From NCBI GenBank assembly GCA_031771865.1, contig JASISA010000025.1:1612001-1676000 (forward strand): 64,000 nt of DNA, written 5' to 3'. Every line of letters begins with the position of its first letter. Positions within the stretch are counted from its first letter, which is position 1. This document shows positions 1 to 9,572 of the stretch, piece after piece. The notes beneath the pieces were generated by a model. It was not told the origin of the DNA, made no database searches, and saw nothing but the letters and a program-made list of their open reading frames with translations. Origin of the DNA: Nothophaeocryptopus gaeumannii (lineage: Eukaryota; Ascomycota; Dothideomycetes; Mycosphaerellales; Mycosphaerellaceae). Position numbers and translations under genes: made by a program.

Positions 1-369
1 ATCTTGGAAATCCATGAGCACACACCAAGGACTGGATTGCTATTCCAGGAATGGGCAGTCTATCTTGCCTCAGTCGTCGTTTGGATCAAAGTGCACACCA
101 CCAACAACGAGGCACGCCAACCTCGACTATCAATCCCGACCCCGACCGAACCGCGCCTCTCGCCAAATGAGCTCGATTTGACCGTCTCTGCGTTGATCTC
201 AATGGGCCCGTCCGCTGTGACTGGTTGGGAGCAGGCTTTGTACATTCTTCTTTGGGTCAAAGCCAAGCTCGAGAGGGTCCAAATACCGCATACTTGCGGC
301 CTGATTAGTGGTGCTCTAGATGTGCTAGGAAAGTTGGTCACAAGAGGGGACGAAGACATTTGGTTTTGA
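1..369 (+). CDS. 3' end of a gene cut by the window start; possible fungal transcription factor C-terminus
   Basis: The frame is open from base 1 (it reads ATC TTG GAA ...) to a TGA at 367-369, so the start lies outside the window and about 122 residues are visible. The visible part is alpha-helical, with a segment EHTPRTGLLFQEWAVYL near its start and a closing segment ending in GDEDIWF. This resembles the tail of large fungal zinc-finger regulators, whose ends often carry an EHTPRTG.LF.EWAV motif and finish with G-[KR]-L-V-x-R-G. No DNA-binding domain is visible because it would lie upstream. The assignment to a regulator is from memory of the family and is tentative. That this is the end of a real gene is more secure than its function. 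Confidence 0.55.
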   Translation: MLEIHEHTPRTGLLFQEWAVYLASVVVWIKVHTTNNEARQPRLSIPTPTEPRLSPNELDLTVSALISMGPSAVTGWEQALYILLWVKAKLERVQIPHTCGLISGALDVLGKLVTRGDEDIWF

Positions 370-786
370 TGAGATGAGAAAATAAGATTTTGCATAGCGC
401 TGCCTTGTGAGCACTGTTTTTACAGCATCATTGATACCCATATCCGACTTATGCAGAGCCATTACATAACTACACGTAGAATAGCATATGAATGTAGGTC
501 TTGCTTGCAATGCAATTGCCCTCCATGTGCAATGCCGGTGTTCAGCCGAAGTGTCTAAGGCAACAAAGGCTATTTTTGGCAGGAGGGATTCAATGTTCTA
601 GAGTAGCTTCGCCACTTCTTCGCTTCCACAAACGCGCTCCCTTTTTCACGTGGCACAGGCAACCTCGACCAGAAAACATGAATTTGTGACATCCGCCATA
701 GGCCACTTTCAAGAACACTGCTCTTCAACACTGAAGAAGAAGAAAAGAGCAACTCGAGGCAACATCCAAAAAATAACACACCCACC
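370..786. other. Intergenic gap, 417 bases
   Basis: No supported coding region. It holds the 3' end of the upstream gene and the leader of the gene at 787. The last 60 bases are A-rich (AAGAAGAAGAAAAGAGC followed by ACATCCAAAAAATAACACA), typical of a fungal 5' leader just before an ATG. Confidence 0.5.
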
Positions 787-1360
787 ATGTCCGGGCTCAA
801 ACTAATCGCCTTCATCTCCCTCCTCGAATACATCTTCCTCCGCCCTTACATCCTCCCCAATTCGCAAGACGGCACCGACTTCATCGGCTACTGCCTCTGC
901 ATCACCGTCCTCTCCTTCTTCGGCAAAATGTACCTCAAAGACCTCTCCGACCAAGGTATCAAGAAAACCTTCCAAACTGGCGCTGTGGGGGGTTTGGTGG
1001 GGTATGCGTGGTTGTTATTCCATTTGAAGAAGGAGGAGAGACAGATTCATCATTTGCTGGTTGTGAAGTTGGTCATTTTGGCGGGGGTGCTGTTTGGGGC
1101 TTGGGAGGCGAGGAGGAAGAGGGGTGGGGTTATGGGGAGGATGGGGGAGGGGAGGAGAATGTGAGTGTCTGTTTTGTTATGCTGTTGTAATACTTCATGG
1201 CGAACTCTTGCTGATACTTCTCGACAGACAAGGCGGTGGTGGTAGATACCGCGGAAACGCGACAGGTATCCAAACTTCGAAGGACATCGACAACGCTCAC
1301 TTCATCACTCCGGGTATGGGTACGTGTGGTCTCAGGAATGGCTTCCCGGTGGATGGCTAG
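787..1360 (+). CDS. Small multi-pass membrane protein, unknown function (two exons)
   Basis: Exon 1 is 787-1160, the intron is 1161-1227 (GTGAGT ... TTGCTGATAC ... GACAG, with a branch-like CTGAT), and exon 2 is 1228-1360. The spliced product is 168 residues. If the intron were not removed, a TGA right at the splice site (1162-1164) would end the protein at 125 residues. The exon-2 frame stays open for 133 bases to a TAG, which supports splicing. The protein has hydrophobic segments at about residues 4-22, 35-47, 65-78 and 90-105, the last followed by a basic cluster (EARRKRGG). The tail is glycine-rich. I do not recognise the family. The start is the first ATG after an A-rich leader (CACCATGTCC). 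Confidence 0.6.
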
Positions 1361-1968
1361 AAGTCCCACCGCGAGAAAGGACGCCTTGGTCAGTGCGTCA
1401 CATTACGTTGCGAAAGATTCTTCTATGCAGAGCCGAGCCGGGTTTGGGGGATGATATTGATATGCTGCCGCGTTTGCAGCGAAATCACCATAGAGCGCAA
1501 GCGGCACCGATGTTGCCGTAACTGCGACCGCTTAGGACCTCTCGATACCTCGCGGCTATCGGATGGTGGAGGAGCTCCAGGACGTACATGTGAGGACTGG
1601 GTGGCTCGTTCGTCATAGCTAGTCTCGAGAATGGCGCGACGAGCAGAAGAGCCACGAAGAAGGCGACGAGATGGCCGAATGGGCTTTCATAGTAGCACTG
1701 AACACGGCAGACAATGAACGATGTTGGCAATTCGCAATTTTTACCGGAGCCAGCCTACGCTTGAAGTCTGATGCCGATGTATTCATGTCATGCCATGCAA
1801 GCAAGGATTCAAAGCTCACATCCCTGCAGATCTGCACCTCCTCCCAAGATCCTGGAACCTTTCACATGCAATCCATCTCACACCCACCACTACCTTTGAC
1901 CTCAATATTCAGAATTGTCCACCTTCCATCTCTGCGTCCGCGCCTATCCACCTCCCACTCTAGACAGA
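1361..1968. other. Intergenic gap, about 600 bases
   Basis: No reading frame I can support. The second half is the CT-rich leader of the DUF4536 gene starting at 1969. Confidence 0.4.
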
Positions 1969-2262
1969 ATGTCCAACCCCAACTCCTCCATCCCCGCCGC
2001 CTCCGAACCCAAAATTAACGACATCCTCAAAGAACAGCAAAAAGACTACGACTGCCTCCCCTGCCGCATGATGGGCAGCACAGCCTTCGTCGGCCTCGGA
2101 ATCTACACCTACGCCTCAGGAATGAAGCAACTCCGACAAGCGCAAACGCAACAGACGATCCTAAAGAGCGGGTCAAGGTTCGGTATTGCGGCGAGGAAAG
2201 GGGCGGTGTTGGCGACGAGTGCGGTTTTGGCGGGGTTGGCAATGTATAGACTTGTTAATTGA
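1969..2262 (+). CDS. DMAC1/DUF4536-like small mitochondrial membrane protein
   Basis: 97 residues, one exon. The start chosen is the ATG at 1969 (AGACAGAATGTCC) rather than an upstream in-frame ATG at 1915, because the conserved part begins shortly after it and the upstream 18 codons look like leader. The core is DILKEQQKDYDCLPCRMMGS, with a C-x-x-C pair directly before a hydrophobic segment. A second hydrophobic segment lies near the C-terminus (VLATSAVLAGLAMYRLV). This C-x-x-C plus two-helix layout is that of the DUF4536 family, which includes human DMAC1 (a complex I distal-arm assembly factor) and yeast Dmo2. Location in the mitochondrial inner membrane is inferred from the family. Confidence 0.75.
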   Translation: MSNPNSSIPAASEPKINDILKEQQKDYDCLPCRMMGSTAFVGLGIYTYASGMKQLRQAQTQQTILKSGSRFGIAARKGAVLATSAVLAGLAMYRLVN

Positions 2263-2655
2263 GAAAATCAATGGGAAGAGCCGCAAGAAAGTGAGACGCA
2301 TGGGATTAATCGGAATTGGGTATACGATATACTCCGCTCTGGGCGCGCGATAGGGATGCGAAAGGCTAGAGCGCTGGAAATGCGATCTATGTGCAAAGAG
2401 CGTCGTTCCAGCGCATGTCGCGCGACTGCGCGAGGGCGCTGAACAAGTGGATCAGAGCCGCGACAAGCACCAGGCATGATGGGACTTCGCAGACACAAGA
2501 TCACGCATACAGAGAAAGAGCGAGCTGTCGGATGCGAGCCCGAAGGCGAAGCGCGATTCCAGCACGAGGCGGACTGAAAGGATGCTTGAGGGTGGAAGTG
2601 GAGGAGGAAGAATCAATCGCTGCGTCGGAGAAGCTCTATATGCTTGCAATAGGCA
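2263..2655. other. Intergenic gap between convergent genes
   Basis: About 390 bases between the stop of the DUF4536 gene (plus) and the stop of the calponin-homology gene (minus). It contains only 3' untranslated sequence as far as I can see. Confidence 0.4.
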
Positions 2656-4767
2656 TCACTTCTGCGGCGCCCTAGGCCCTCTCGGTCCTTGCGGAGCAAT
2701 CTGTCTACGACCGCCAATATTAATCCCACTCCCGACACTACTTCCCCGGTTCATATTATCGCCCCCCATATATCCATACTGATTGACATCCCACGACTGG
2801 CCTTCATTTGTTCCAGCATTCGGATCGCGCGGGGCACCCTTAACGCTTTCCTGATTCGTTTCCCACTCTTTCTGGCGTTCACGCTCTCGCTCCATCTCGC
2901 GCTCTAGGAGAGACTTACTTGCCCAGCCGCCGGCTTTGGTCTTTTGTTGCGATGCGAGGCGCTGGTCGCGCAGTCGCTGCTGTTCGAGAGACGTGTCGCC
3001 AGCTTCTTGTGCGGTTGAGACGCGAGGGGCAGAAGGCGCAGGAGCTGGGTTGGAGGACAAGAACGTGTCTGTGCGATTCGGTTGACGTTGCTCGGGCTCG
3101 AATAGCTCAGGTTCGGGTTGCCTGGAAGGTGTTGGCAGAGGACGGGCGAAGGGTGACTTGTTGAATGGAGAAGGCTGTCCACGTGCTGGAAGAGTTGGTG
3201 CTGGCGCGGGCGCTACAGGTTCAACTACAGGCTCTGGCAAAGGTCGCGAAGGTAGGCTAGGTGGTGCTGCGGGCGCCGGAGGTTCTGAAGGCAGAGGCAG
3301 AGGTCGGGATGCGCCTGCTTGCACTGGCTTCGGCGGCGCTCTCTCTTGAAAGCCTTGCCATTGCTTTCGGAGGAATTCACGCTCATCACCAGCCCAACTG
3401 ACATCGCTCTGTTGCGCGCTTCCGGGTCGCGCTGTATCCGTCGTGCTAGGTCGTGACCCGCTTTGGCTGCCTCCTTTGCGCAATCGCTCTTCGCGCTCGG
3501 TCTGGTATTGTCGCTCTCTTTCCCGAGCTTCCTCGAGTTGCTGCTCCAACTCCCTCACACGCCGCTGCTCTGGTGTTTCCTCCGTTGCGCCGTTAGTACT
3601 GCTCGCCAGCGCCGCTTGCTCTTTCTGGTATTCGGCAAGAGTCTGGCCTCGCAATATACCAGAGCTGGGTATCCTCGGCTTCTCAGGTGGCTTTTTAACA
3701 CTCAATTGTGACTGCAACGCAGCATCCTCCTTTCGCCGTATCTCTTCCTCTTCCTTCCATTTGCGCTCTTGCTCTTCCCACTCCCGCTTCTGCTGTTCCA
3801 ATCGGTTCCTCTCTTCCTCCCGAGCTTTCTTGGTCTCTTCTTCCCACATCCGCTCTTCCTCTATCCTCGCCCGCTCTTCCGCCTCTTTGACTTGTTGCTC
3901 CCGCCGTAGACGCTCTTCTGCTTGAAGTTGCCGTTGCCTTTCCTCTTCTGCTTCCTTCTGTTGTCGCACCTTTTGCTTCTCGGCCAAGCTCGGCACTGCA
4001 GGCGCATGACTCGTAATCTGTCGCCTCGCGCCAAAGCTTATGCCTTGGTTGCCCTGAGAAGCTCCTCCCATGTATCCGTATTGGTGTATGTTCCAAGCTG
4101 GAGCTGTGCTGCCTTCGTCGGTCTTCTTGCTCCAGCTAGTAACAGGGCCAGAAGGGGATTTTGTAGACTGCTGCGATCCAGCAGAGCCACCCGTAAGTGA
4201 CGGACTCATAGCACGCATTGTTGATGGCATCGCGACTGTGGGCTTTGTAGGGCTCGGTGGTCTTCTGAAAGTCCCTCCTCCATTTGCAAAGCTATTACCG
4301 CCCGTAGCGCTAGGTGACATCGCGCTTCCAGCCTTCTTCGGGCCAATTGACGTCGCAAATCTCGAAGGGTTCGTTTGGTTCGCGCGGCGACTGAATGCGC
4401 CTAAGCATTGTAGCACTTGCGCTGGGTCCTTTTGCTCGTACAAATCGACCGTGAGAAAGCGATCGTGCGCGGGAAGATTCAGAGGCGGCATCTCGCATGC
4501 CTTCAGAAAGTGGCTGATGTTCTCCATCTGTATGAAGGGCATTGGGCTGGCCTTGAACTTGATCGCTCCTGCTTGACCTTGCACCGCCAGATTGGCAAGT
4601 TTACATAATGCGACTCCATCTTTCAAAGCGTCCAGCAAGTCACCCGGAGGTAGCGATTCTCCCAGTGTCTTCTCTATCCATGCGCGAGCTTCGTTTGCTG
4701 CCTGGGGCGTGTATCGCGATAGGCGCAAGTTGCGCATGTCCTGGTCGAGAGACGAGACGGAAGCCAT
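2656..4767 (-). CDS. Calponin-homology (transgelin/Scp1-type) actin-binding protein with coiled coil
   Basis: 703 residues, one exon. Residues about 20-130 form a type-3 calponin-homology domain (ARAWIEKTLGESLPPGDLLD, then DGVALCKLAN, then FLKACEMPPLNLPAHDRFLTVDL), as in yeast Scp1 and animal transgelin, which bind and cross-link actin filaments. Residues about 270-350 are a dense E/K/R/Q coiled coil. The remainder is Pro/Ser-rich and probably disordered. Two calponin-like repeats are present: NIHQYGYMGG ... GISFGARRQI at about 225-250 and VNQYGYMGG ... GINIGGRRQI at the extreme C-terminus, one on each side of the coiled coil. Yeast Scp1 is only about 200 residues, so this is a much extended form. 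It probably acts at cortical actin patches and hyphal tips. The family call is firm; the fine function is inferred. Confidence 0.85.
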   Translation of the reverse strand: MASVSSLDQDMRNLRLSRYTPQAANEARAWIEKTLGESLPPGDLLDALKDGVALCKLANLAVQGQAGAIKFKASPMPFIQMENISHFLKACEMPPLNLPAHDRFLTVDLYEQKDPAQVLQCLGAFSRRANQTNPSRFATSIGPKKAGSAMSPSATGGNSFANGGGTFRRPPSPTKPTVAMPSTMRAMSPSLTGGSAGSQQSTKSPSGPVTSWSKKTDEGSTAPAWNIHQYGYMGGASQGNQGISFGARRQITSHAPAVPSLAEKQKVRQQKEAEEERQRQLQAEERLRREQQVKEAEERARIEEERMWEEETKKAREEERNRLEQQKREWEEQERKWKEEEEIRRKEDAALQSQLSVKKPPEKPRIPSSGILRGQTLAEYQKEQAALASSTNGATEETPEQRRVRELEQQLEEARERERQYQTEREERLRKGGSQSGSRPSTTDTARPGSAQQSDVSWAGDEREFLRKQWQGFQERAPPKPVQAGASRPLPLPSEPPAPAAPPSLPSRPLPEPVVEPVAPAPAPTLPARGQPSPFNKSPFARPLPTPSRQPEPELFEPEQRQPNRTDTFLSSNPAPAPSAPRVSTAQEAGDTSLEQQRLRDQRLASQQKTKAGGWASKSLLEREMERERERQKEWETNQESVKGAPRDPNAGTNEGQSWDVNQYGYMGGDNMNRGSSVGSGINIGGRRQIAPQGPRGPRAPQK

Positions 4768-5348
4768 GTTTCGTATAGATTGGAGTAGTATCGTATGTGT
4801 TGGTTCAAGACATGCTCCATGTATTCATCGTGGGCAATGTAGCCTTCAGTCGTCGTAAAAGCGGTGGCTTATAGGCTGATGGTGTGCTGTTGACTGGGAA
4901 TGTTTTGGGCAGGCATGACCCTCAGCATGACGCAAAATCCCTGTTATCCCTGCTGAGATTGAGGGGCGGCATGGACCGGCACGTGGCTCTCTAAATCAAA
5001 GTCCGACGTCAATACAACAACAACAAAGAACTGCCAGTCCGCTCGTGTCAGACACCGACGACATCTCCGCTGACGGCCGCTCTTCTCGAGGGCTCCAAGA
5101 TACATTTCCTACGCTGCGAACTCTTCATAGCTCTGCGGTGTTGTAGAAGATTCCTTCGGCTTTCTTCACTTCGGGCCCACATCGGGCTTCTTGCAAGCGC
5201 ACCAGTCGCTTAATAAGCCTCCACCACCAGAGGACCAGTGACCACCTTGCTGTCCTGCTGCGCTGGCAACCCACCTCCTCTCTTTATCCGTCCAGCAAAC
5301 AACCTCTGCAGCTGCTCGAGTACAACGACATCGCCGTCTTGCGCAAGA
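4768..5348. other. Divergent intergenic region, 580 bases
   Basis: Lies between the minus-strand calponin-homology gene and the plus-strand gene starting at 5349, so it serves as the promoter of both. An open frame runs upstream from 5349 back to 5238, but it is Ser/Thr/Cys-rich and unlike the conserved part; I treat it as leader. Confidence 0.4.
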
Positions 5349-6224
5349 ATGGACAACATGCGGCACCTCTCGACATCGCTGCCTCGGCAGCGAGGCGTAC
5401 GAACTGCGGATTTGCTCACAGACTTCAAAGCCGCCGCCATGAGCGTCACCAACCTCTACAAGGGCGCTGTCAACTCGCAAAAGCAGGCTCGAGCAGATGG
5501 CTACCAGGATGCTTTGGACGACCTGTTAGCCTTTTTGGACAAGGAAGAAATGGGTCTCATGGATGGCGAGGGCTGGAGAGTCAGACAATGGGCGACCGAG
5601 CGGCTAAATGGAGGGGACACCGCTTCGAGCAACAGAGATGAGGAGGAAGATGGAAGCACTACGAGGGAAGAGCCTAAAGACGAGGAGCGGAGTGCGAGTC
5701 CAGAGGTGCAGCGAAGGCCACAAGCGGTCTATTCATCCAGCAGCGATCTCATCGAAGAAAGCGATCCTGCGCACCGACGAGTGGTCTCCGAGCCGCCACA
5801 AGCACCCACATCTCCACCCGCGAATCAACAGGCGCTGCCGCAGACCGGCTTCACATTCCAGTCCTCCCATGCATACCCGTCTGGCAACCACGATAGAGAC
5901 GCAAACGCCGAGATGGAGACCGACAACACCAGCGCACCTGTACATGCTGTCACCTCCAACATGCAAGCTTTTACTGCAAATTCAACGCCTTCAAGCACAG
6001 AAACGGTCCGCATAATACCCCGAAGCCGCTCGAACCGACACAACAATCACAATAGACGAAACGGCAACCAGACACCAACACTCAACCTCAATCTGGGCTC
6101 AGGAGCCGGCAGCAAGCGCAAGATACCATACTCAGACCTGTTTGACATTTCCGGCATTAACGATGGAGGAGATCGTAAAGATGGCAGCGGCACTGGCAGA
6201 GGTGGCAAGCGAAGACATGTATAG
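5349..6224 (+). CDS. Conserved fungal protein, possibly HAPSTR1/TAPR1 (DUF4588)-like
   Basis: 291 residues from the ATG at 5349 (MDNMRHLSTSLPRQ). An upstream in-frame ATG at 5238 would add 37 residues of low-complexity sequence and is not preferred. The conserved part is residues about 18-80: DLLTDFKAAAMSVTNLYKG, then ARADGYQDALDDLLAFLDKE, then GEGWRVRQWATER. The rest is acidic, then Ser/Pro-rich, and ends in a basic GGKRRHV. The FKAAA-SVT-LYK plus GYQDALDDLL pattern recalls the DUF4588/TAPR1 family (human C16orf72/HAPSTR1, a partner of the ubiquitin ligase HUWE1 in stress responses); this is from memory and only moderately certain. The basic C-terminus and the KRKIPYSDLF segment could be nuclear localisation signals. 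Confidence 0.7.
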   Translation: MDNMRHLSTSLPRQRGVRTADLLTDFKAAAMSVTNLYKGAVNSQKQARADGYQDALDDLLAFLDKEEMGLMDGEGWRVRQWATERLNGGDTASSNRDEEEDGSTTREEPKDEERSASPEVQRRPQAVYSSSSDLIEESDPAHRRVVSEPPQAPTSPPANQQALPQTGFTFQSSHAYPSGNHDRDANAEMETDNTSAPVHAVTSNMQAFTANSTPSSTETVRIIPRSRSNRHNNHNRRNGNQTPTLNLNLGSGAGSKRKIPYSDLFDISGINDGGDRKDGSGTGRGGKRRHV

Positions 6225-6841
6225 TCATGAGTCAAGTGTGTGAGGCAAGCGTGGGACGGCCGGATTGGAGCATTTTCGAGAGCGATGAGTTCAGGGAGTA
6301 CAGCTGTATTCTTTGCGGCAAGTACACGTGTTGCAATTGATGCATTGGCGAGGTGGAAACGGGTCATTGATCATTAGATACCCCAATTACGCAGGTCACG
6401 GAAACGGAAAATATATCATGTGTGCAGACACTACCGAGAACTTTCTACTTACACCTTATCTTCTTGTTGCACATGCTCTCATGGGCGACAAATTCTCTGT
6501 GGCCCTACCTACTTGTACCTGCCACCTGAGACGATTTGAATCGTCATGTCCAAGTGAGCCTAAAAATAAGGATGTACAGAGAGAATTGGAACGAGGTATT
6601 TGCGACCGCAGGCACATTGCCTAGGGGCAGTTCGATACTGCTAGTCGTATCCATAATCGCTAAGCCGCTAAATCATCATGGCATTTCAGCCCGTCTGCTC
6701 CCAGTGTCGACTCAGACCAGCCGCAGCTGAGAATCTTCAAGCAACAAACAAAGGCCATGTTCTCTAGACCGCAACACCAGAAGAAACAAAACTCGTGCTC
6801 TTCATCATATCAGATCTAGGTAGCAGCCTCCCGCCGCTCCC
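6225..6841. other. Intergenic gap between convergent genes, 617 bases
   Basis: Contains the 3' ends of the genes at 5349 (plus) and 6842 (minus). Nothing else supported. Confidence 0.4.
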
Positions 6842-7384
6842 TTATTTCTTCTTTCCCAGCATCGGACTCCCAATATCCTTCCCCGTGAGTCTCACGTTCG
6901 CCGCCTTCTGAATCTTCTGGATCGCATCCATGGCTGGGAAATCTGCTCCTGTCCGTTCTAAAGCTGCGACCACGGCTACGTCGACGTTCGCTTTCGAGGC
7001 GAGGTCCTTTTGCGTCATCGTCGTGCCTTTCTGGTTCTTGAGTTGTGTGCGGGCTTGTTGCAGGGCTTTGGAGACTTCGTCGGGGACTTTCTTGGTCGCG
7101 ACGGGGCCGTCGGCGCGGTCGACTTTGGTTAGGCGTTGGCCTTCGGGGTTAGCAGTTGCCTGCGGAAGATGTTAGTGTCCTGGTCAGGAGAAGGCTGGGG
7201 ACTTGGGCGTGGTCAGGCTTACGTTTGCTGTTGAGAACTTCTTCTCTGTGCCGGTCACGGCACCGCTTCGCTGGGCGGCGTTGAGTGCGCTCTTGCCTCT
7301 GACGGTCGTCTCGCGCACCGCAGTGCCGGGTCCGCGGACCTTGCTACCGATCTTGGTGACGCTCTCACAGTCCTGGTCAGCCAT
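6842..7384 (-). CDS. MBF1: Multiprotein-bridging factor 1
   Basis: Two exons on the minus strand: 7223-7384 (54 codons) and 6842-7159, with the intron at 7160-7222 (GTAAGC ... CTTCCGCAG). The product is 159 residues. The N-terminal MBF1 domain is plain (SVTKIGSKVRGPG, then RGKSALNAAQRSGAV, GTEKKFSTAN). Exon 2 carries QRLTKVDRADG and then the Cro/C1-type helix-turn-helix (TMTQKDLASKANVDVAVV ... IQKIQKAANVRLTGKDIG). MBF1 is a small transcriptional coactivator that bridges bZIP activators such as Gcn4 with TBP; it also suppresses ribosomal frameshifting in yeast. The frame across the junction is exact (STAN then ATANPEGQ). An open frame extends upstream of the ATG but is leader. The length fits the family (about 150 residues). 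Confidence 0.93.
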
Positions 7385-8099
7385 TCTGCTGGTGTTGGCG
7401 GGGTTGTTTCGAGGGTTGATGATGGGTCGGAAGATCGAAGTGTTGTTGCTTGGTGTGTGGTGAGGATGAAAAGCGAGATGTTTGCTGGGCAAGAATGAGG
7501 TCGGGTGAGGATGTGTTGTAAGCGGTGTTTGTTGGAGAGGCAAACAGATCGGTGACTCTAATGGCGGGCGGCGGTGTTCTTCAGGGAAGGTTCCATGACG
7601 TTCTTGGCTCCTGCTCAGGCAGATTGAGGAGGCCTGAGCACGTGCCTTCCTCAAAATAACTCACTCACATGGAGATCATCAACACGTGAAGGATCATAAC
7701 CATCGCATACTACTGTGCGCAGCTGTATAATGAATGGCATGTATTGTGTCTTGCACTACTTTGTTACGCTGCTGCCACGAAGAAACTTCCCGTGCGAGAT
7801 CTGCGCTCACACTCATCATGACTTAGATGGATCCTCATCCTCTCTCTTTTGCCTTGGCGACAACTGACCTCGCCGTATAAAAGCCAATGCGTCGTATCTC
7901 GAACGTGAGAGCTCCAGTTTCCGTGGTAACTGGAGATTCTAGTAACTCCTCGAATGATGCCCGACGTTGGTACTTCGCTCCGTATTCTCTGGCTGGCCAG
8001 CTATCGCCTCAACCACCAAGCACGAGCTGTATCTCTGACGATAACAGACACGGCCAGATGTTATCGTCTTTAAACGCCCACAAGGTCTACATCAAAGTC
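7385..8099. other. Intergenic gap, about 715 bases
   Basis: MBF1 promoter side and the 3' flank of the next minus-strand gene. A plus-strand frame at 7887-8555 is antisense to the membrane protein and is not accepted as a gene. Confidence 0.35.
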
Positions 8100-8699
8100 T
8101 CAAGGAACTCCTTGCAAGGCCTCCTCGGTTGCCCAAGCCCGGAAGAATCCTCGGTTGAGGAAGGACTGGAACCTTCTCCTCTCCTGCCTCAATGCCCTCC
8201 ACCTATGCAAAAGCAACCAAGGCACCGGACTCAAAAACGCGCTCAACAAACTCGCATTAATCCCATCGACCAAATACCTCGCTCCAAATCCCATAGCCAC
8301 CACGCATGCGACGATGACCAGTCCAACAGCCGAGGCGCCGAAGTTGTAAAGCAGCATGATTTTTCCTTCGAGGCAGAGACACGTCCAGAGGAAGTAGTTG
8401 GCGAAGATGAAGAGGATCCCGAGTGGGAAGACTGGGACCATTGTGTAGAGAGGGTCGACTTTTGCGACGCCATAGCAGATGAGGATGGCTGCGCAGGAGA
8501 CGATGAGCGCGGCCCAGACCATTTTGGAGGGGCCTCCTGGGTAGCACATCGTTAGTTGAGGTGAGCGAGTGACTGTGAGTAGCGAAAGTGCTTTGATCGT
8601 TGATGAAGTGATTTGATGTCCAATATTTGCTACAGAGTCGAAGAGAATCGAATATTGCCAAGTCTGCTTCTCATCGATGAAGTCAAAGCCCTCCTCCAC
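8100..8699 (-). CDS. Putative multi-pass membrane protein, unknown
   Basis: The open frame encodes 199 residues from the ATG at 8699. A second ATG at 8549 (MCYPGGPSKM) gives 149 residues and starts just before the hydrophobic core, so the true start is undecided. There are three clear hydrophobic segments: WAALIVSCAAILICYGV, VPVFPLGILFIFANYFLW and AVGLVIVACVVAMGFG. A fourth, weaker one follows. The C-terminus is Arg-rich (HRWRALRQERRRF). No family is recognised. The neighbouring minus-strand locus at 8755-9572 shows a similar run of membrane segments, so the two could be diverged tandem copies. An acidic plus-strand frame lies opposite, which leaves some doubt about which strand codes. Confidence 0.4.
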   Translation of the reverse strand: MEEGFDFIDEKQTWQYSILFDSVANIGHQITSSTIKALSLLTVTRSPQLTMCYPGGPSKMVWAALIVSCAAILICYGVAKVDPLYTMVPVFPLGILFIFANYFLWTCLCLEGKIMLLYNFGASAVGLVIVACVVAMGFGARYLVDGINASLLSAFLSPVPWLLLHRWRALRQERRRFQSFLNRGFFRAWATEEALQGVP

Positions 8700-8754
8700 T
8701 CAAGCTGAACCAATTCCATCAATTACAAGCTGCTGACACTCCCGTCTGAACCAT

Positions 8755-9572
8755 TCAAACCTCTCGCTGAGCTTCGCACTGAGCCTCAGGCTGAGCCTCG
8801 CACTGAGCCGCAGCATCTTTCTGCTTCTCCGCAGGAGAATTGGCACCGATAGTTGCGCCCACCAACACAGTCAGTAAACCTCCCACGAAACCCATGAACG
8901 ATGGTCTGAAAAGGACGAGCATGAAAAAGACTCCCAAATTAGCACAGGCCAAAGCACCGCCTCAAGCTCGCGTGCGCTCTTGGGGTGTCAGGCACGTGAA
9001 TCCTAATATAATCGGTGTGACTGCCATTGGCGAGGCCAAAAAGCACCCGAGTACCTTCCAAGGCCAGAAAGCATCGGACTCGAGAAGTATGGCCACAAGC
9101 ATCAGGGAGAGACTGCTAACGGCCGTGAAGACGGCGAACCAGGGTGTCGCAAAGTCCATGTCAGGTTCTCCGGGGAACGTGGTTGTTGTTTCTGCTGATT
9201 TGGAGCGCTTGGTTCTTCAGTGGCAGTAGTCGCACGGGTGCTGTTGCCGTTGGTGTTGTCGCCGGCAGCCTCTTCATCTGGCTTGCTCTCTCCTGTTGCC
9301 TCAGGCTGAACGTCCTCTTCAGTGATTTTTGGTAGGCACTGGTCGGGATGGAGTAAAGTTCTCTCCACGTCGTCGAGATCTTCCGAAGATTTGGGAGATG
9401 CTCCTGGTGATGATGGCGTGGAAAGGCGGTCCCAGGACGATGTGCTCTGCGTGCGAGGTGTGCAGTTGCACTCGTGACCGTGGCCAGCTTCACAATACTC
9501 CGAAGCGGTCATGTTGGTATTTATCTTGATGGGGTAGAAGCTGTAGAGTCTGGGGGAGTTCTTGCCGGCCAT
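8755..9572 (-). pseudogene. Membrane-protein locus split by a frame change and an in-frame TGA; likely broken gene
   Basis: The first frame starts at an ATG at 9572 and encodes about 130 residues rich in Ser, Pro and Glu, with a Cys/His segment (GHGHECNC). Near 9160-9200 the coding look moves to another frame, starting with MDFATPWFAVF at 9159 and giving two membrane segments (AVSSLSLMLVAILL and ASPMAVTPIILGFTCL). That frame is stopped by a TGA at 8962-8964, but hydrophobic coding continues in the same frame to 8755 (ANLGVFFMLVLF, FVGGLLTVLVGATIGA), ending in a CEAQPEAQCEAQ repeat. I found no GT-AG intron that repairs either break while keeping the membrane segments. The simplest reading is a decayed gene; an alternative is two or three short real genes, or a sequencing error. 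Confidence 0.4.

Noticed and set aside
3443..3925. 160-codon plus-strand Ser/Cys-rich frame
   Set aside because: Antisense of the Glu/Arg-rich coiled coil of the calponin-homology gene, which gives Ser/Leu/Phe-rich shadows.
7887..8555. 222-codon plus-strand frame, acidic C-terminal half
   Set aside because: It lies opposite the membrane-protein frame at 8100-8699. Acidic runs here are the expected antisense of hydrophobic codons, and no domain is seen. Strand choice keeps some doubt.
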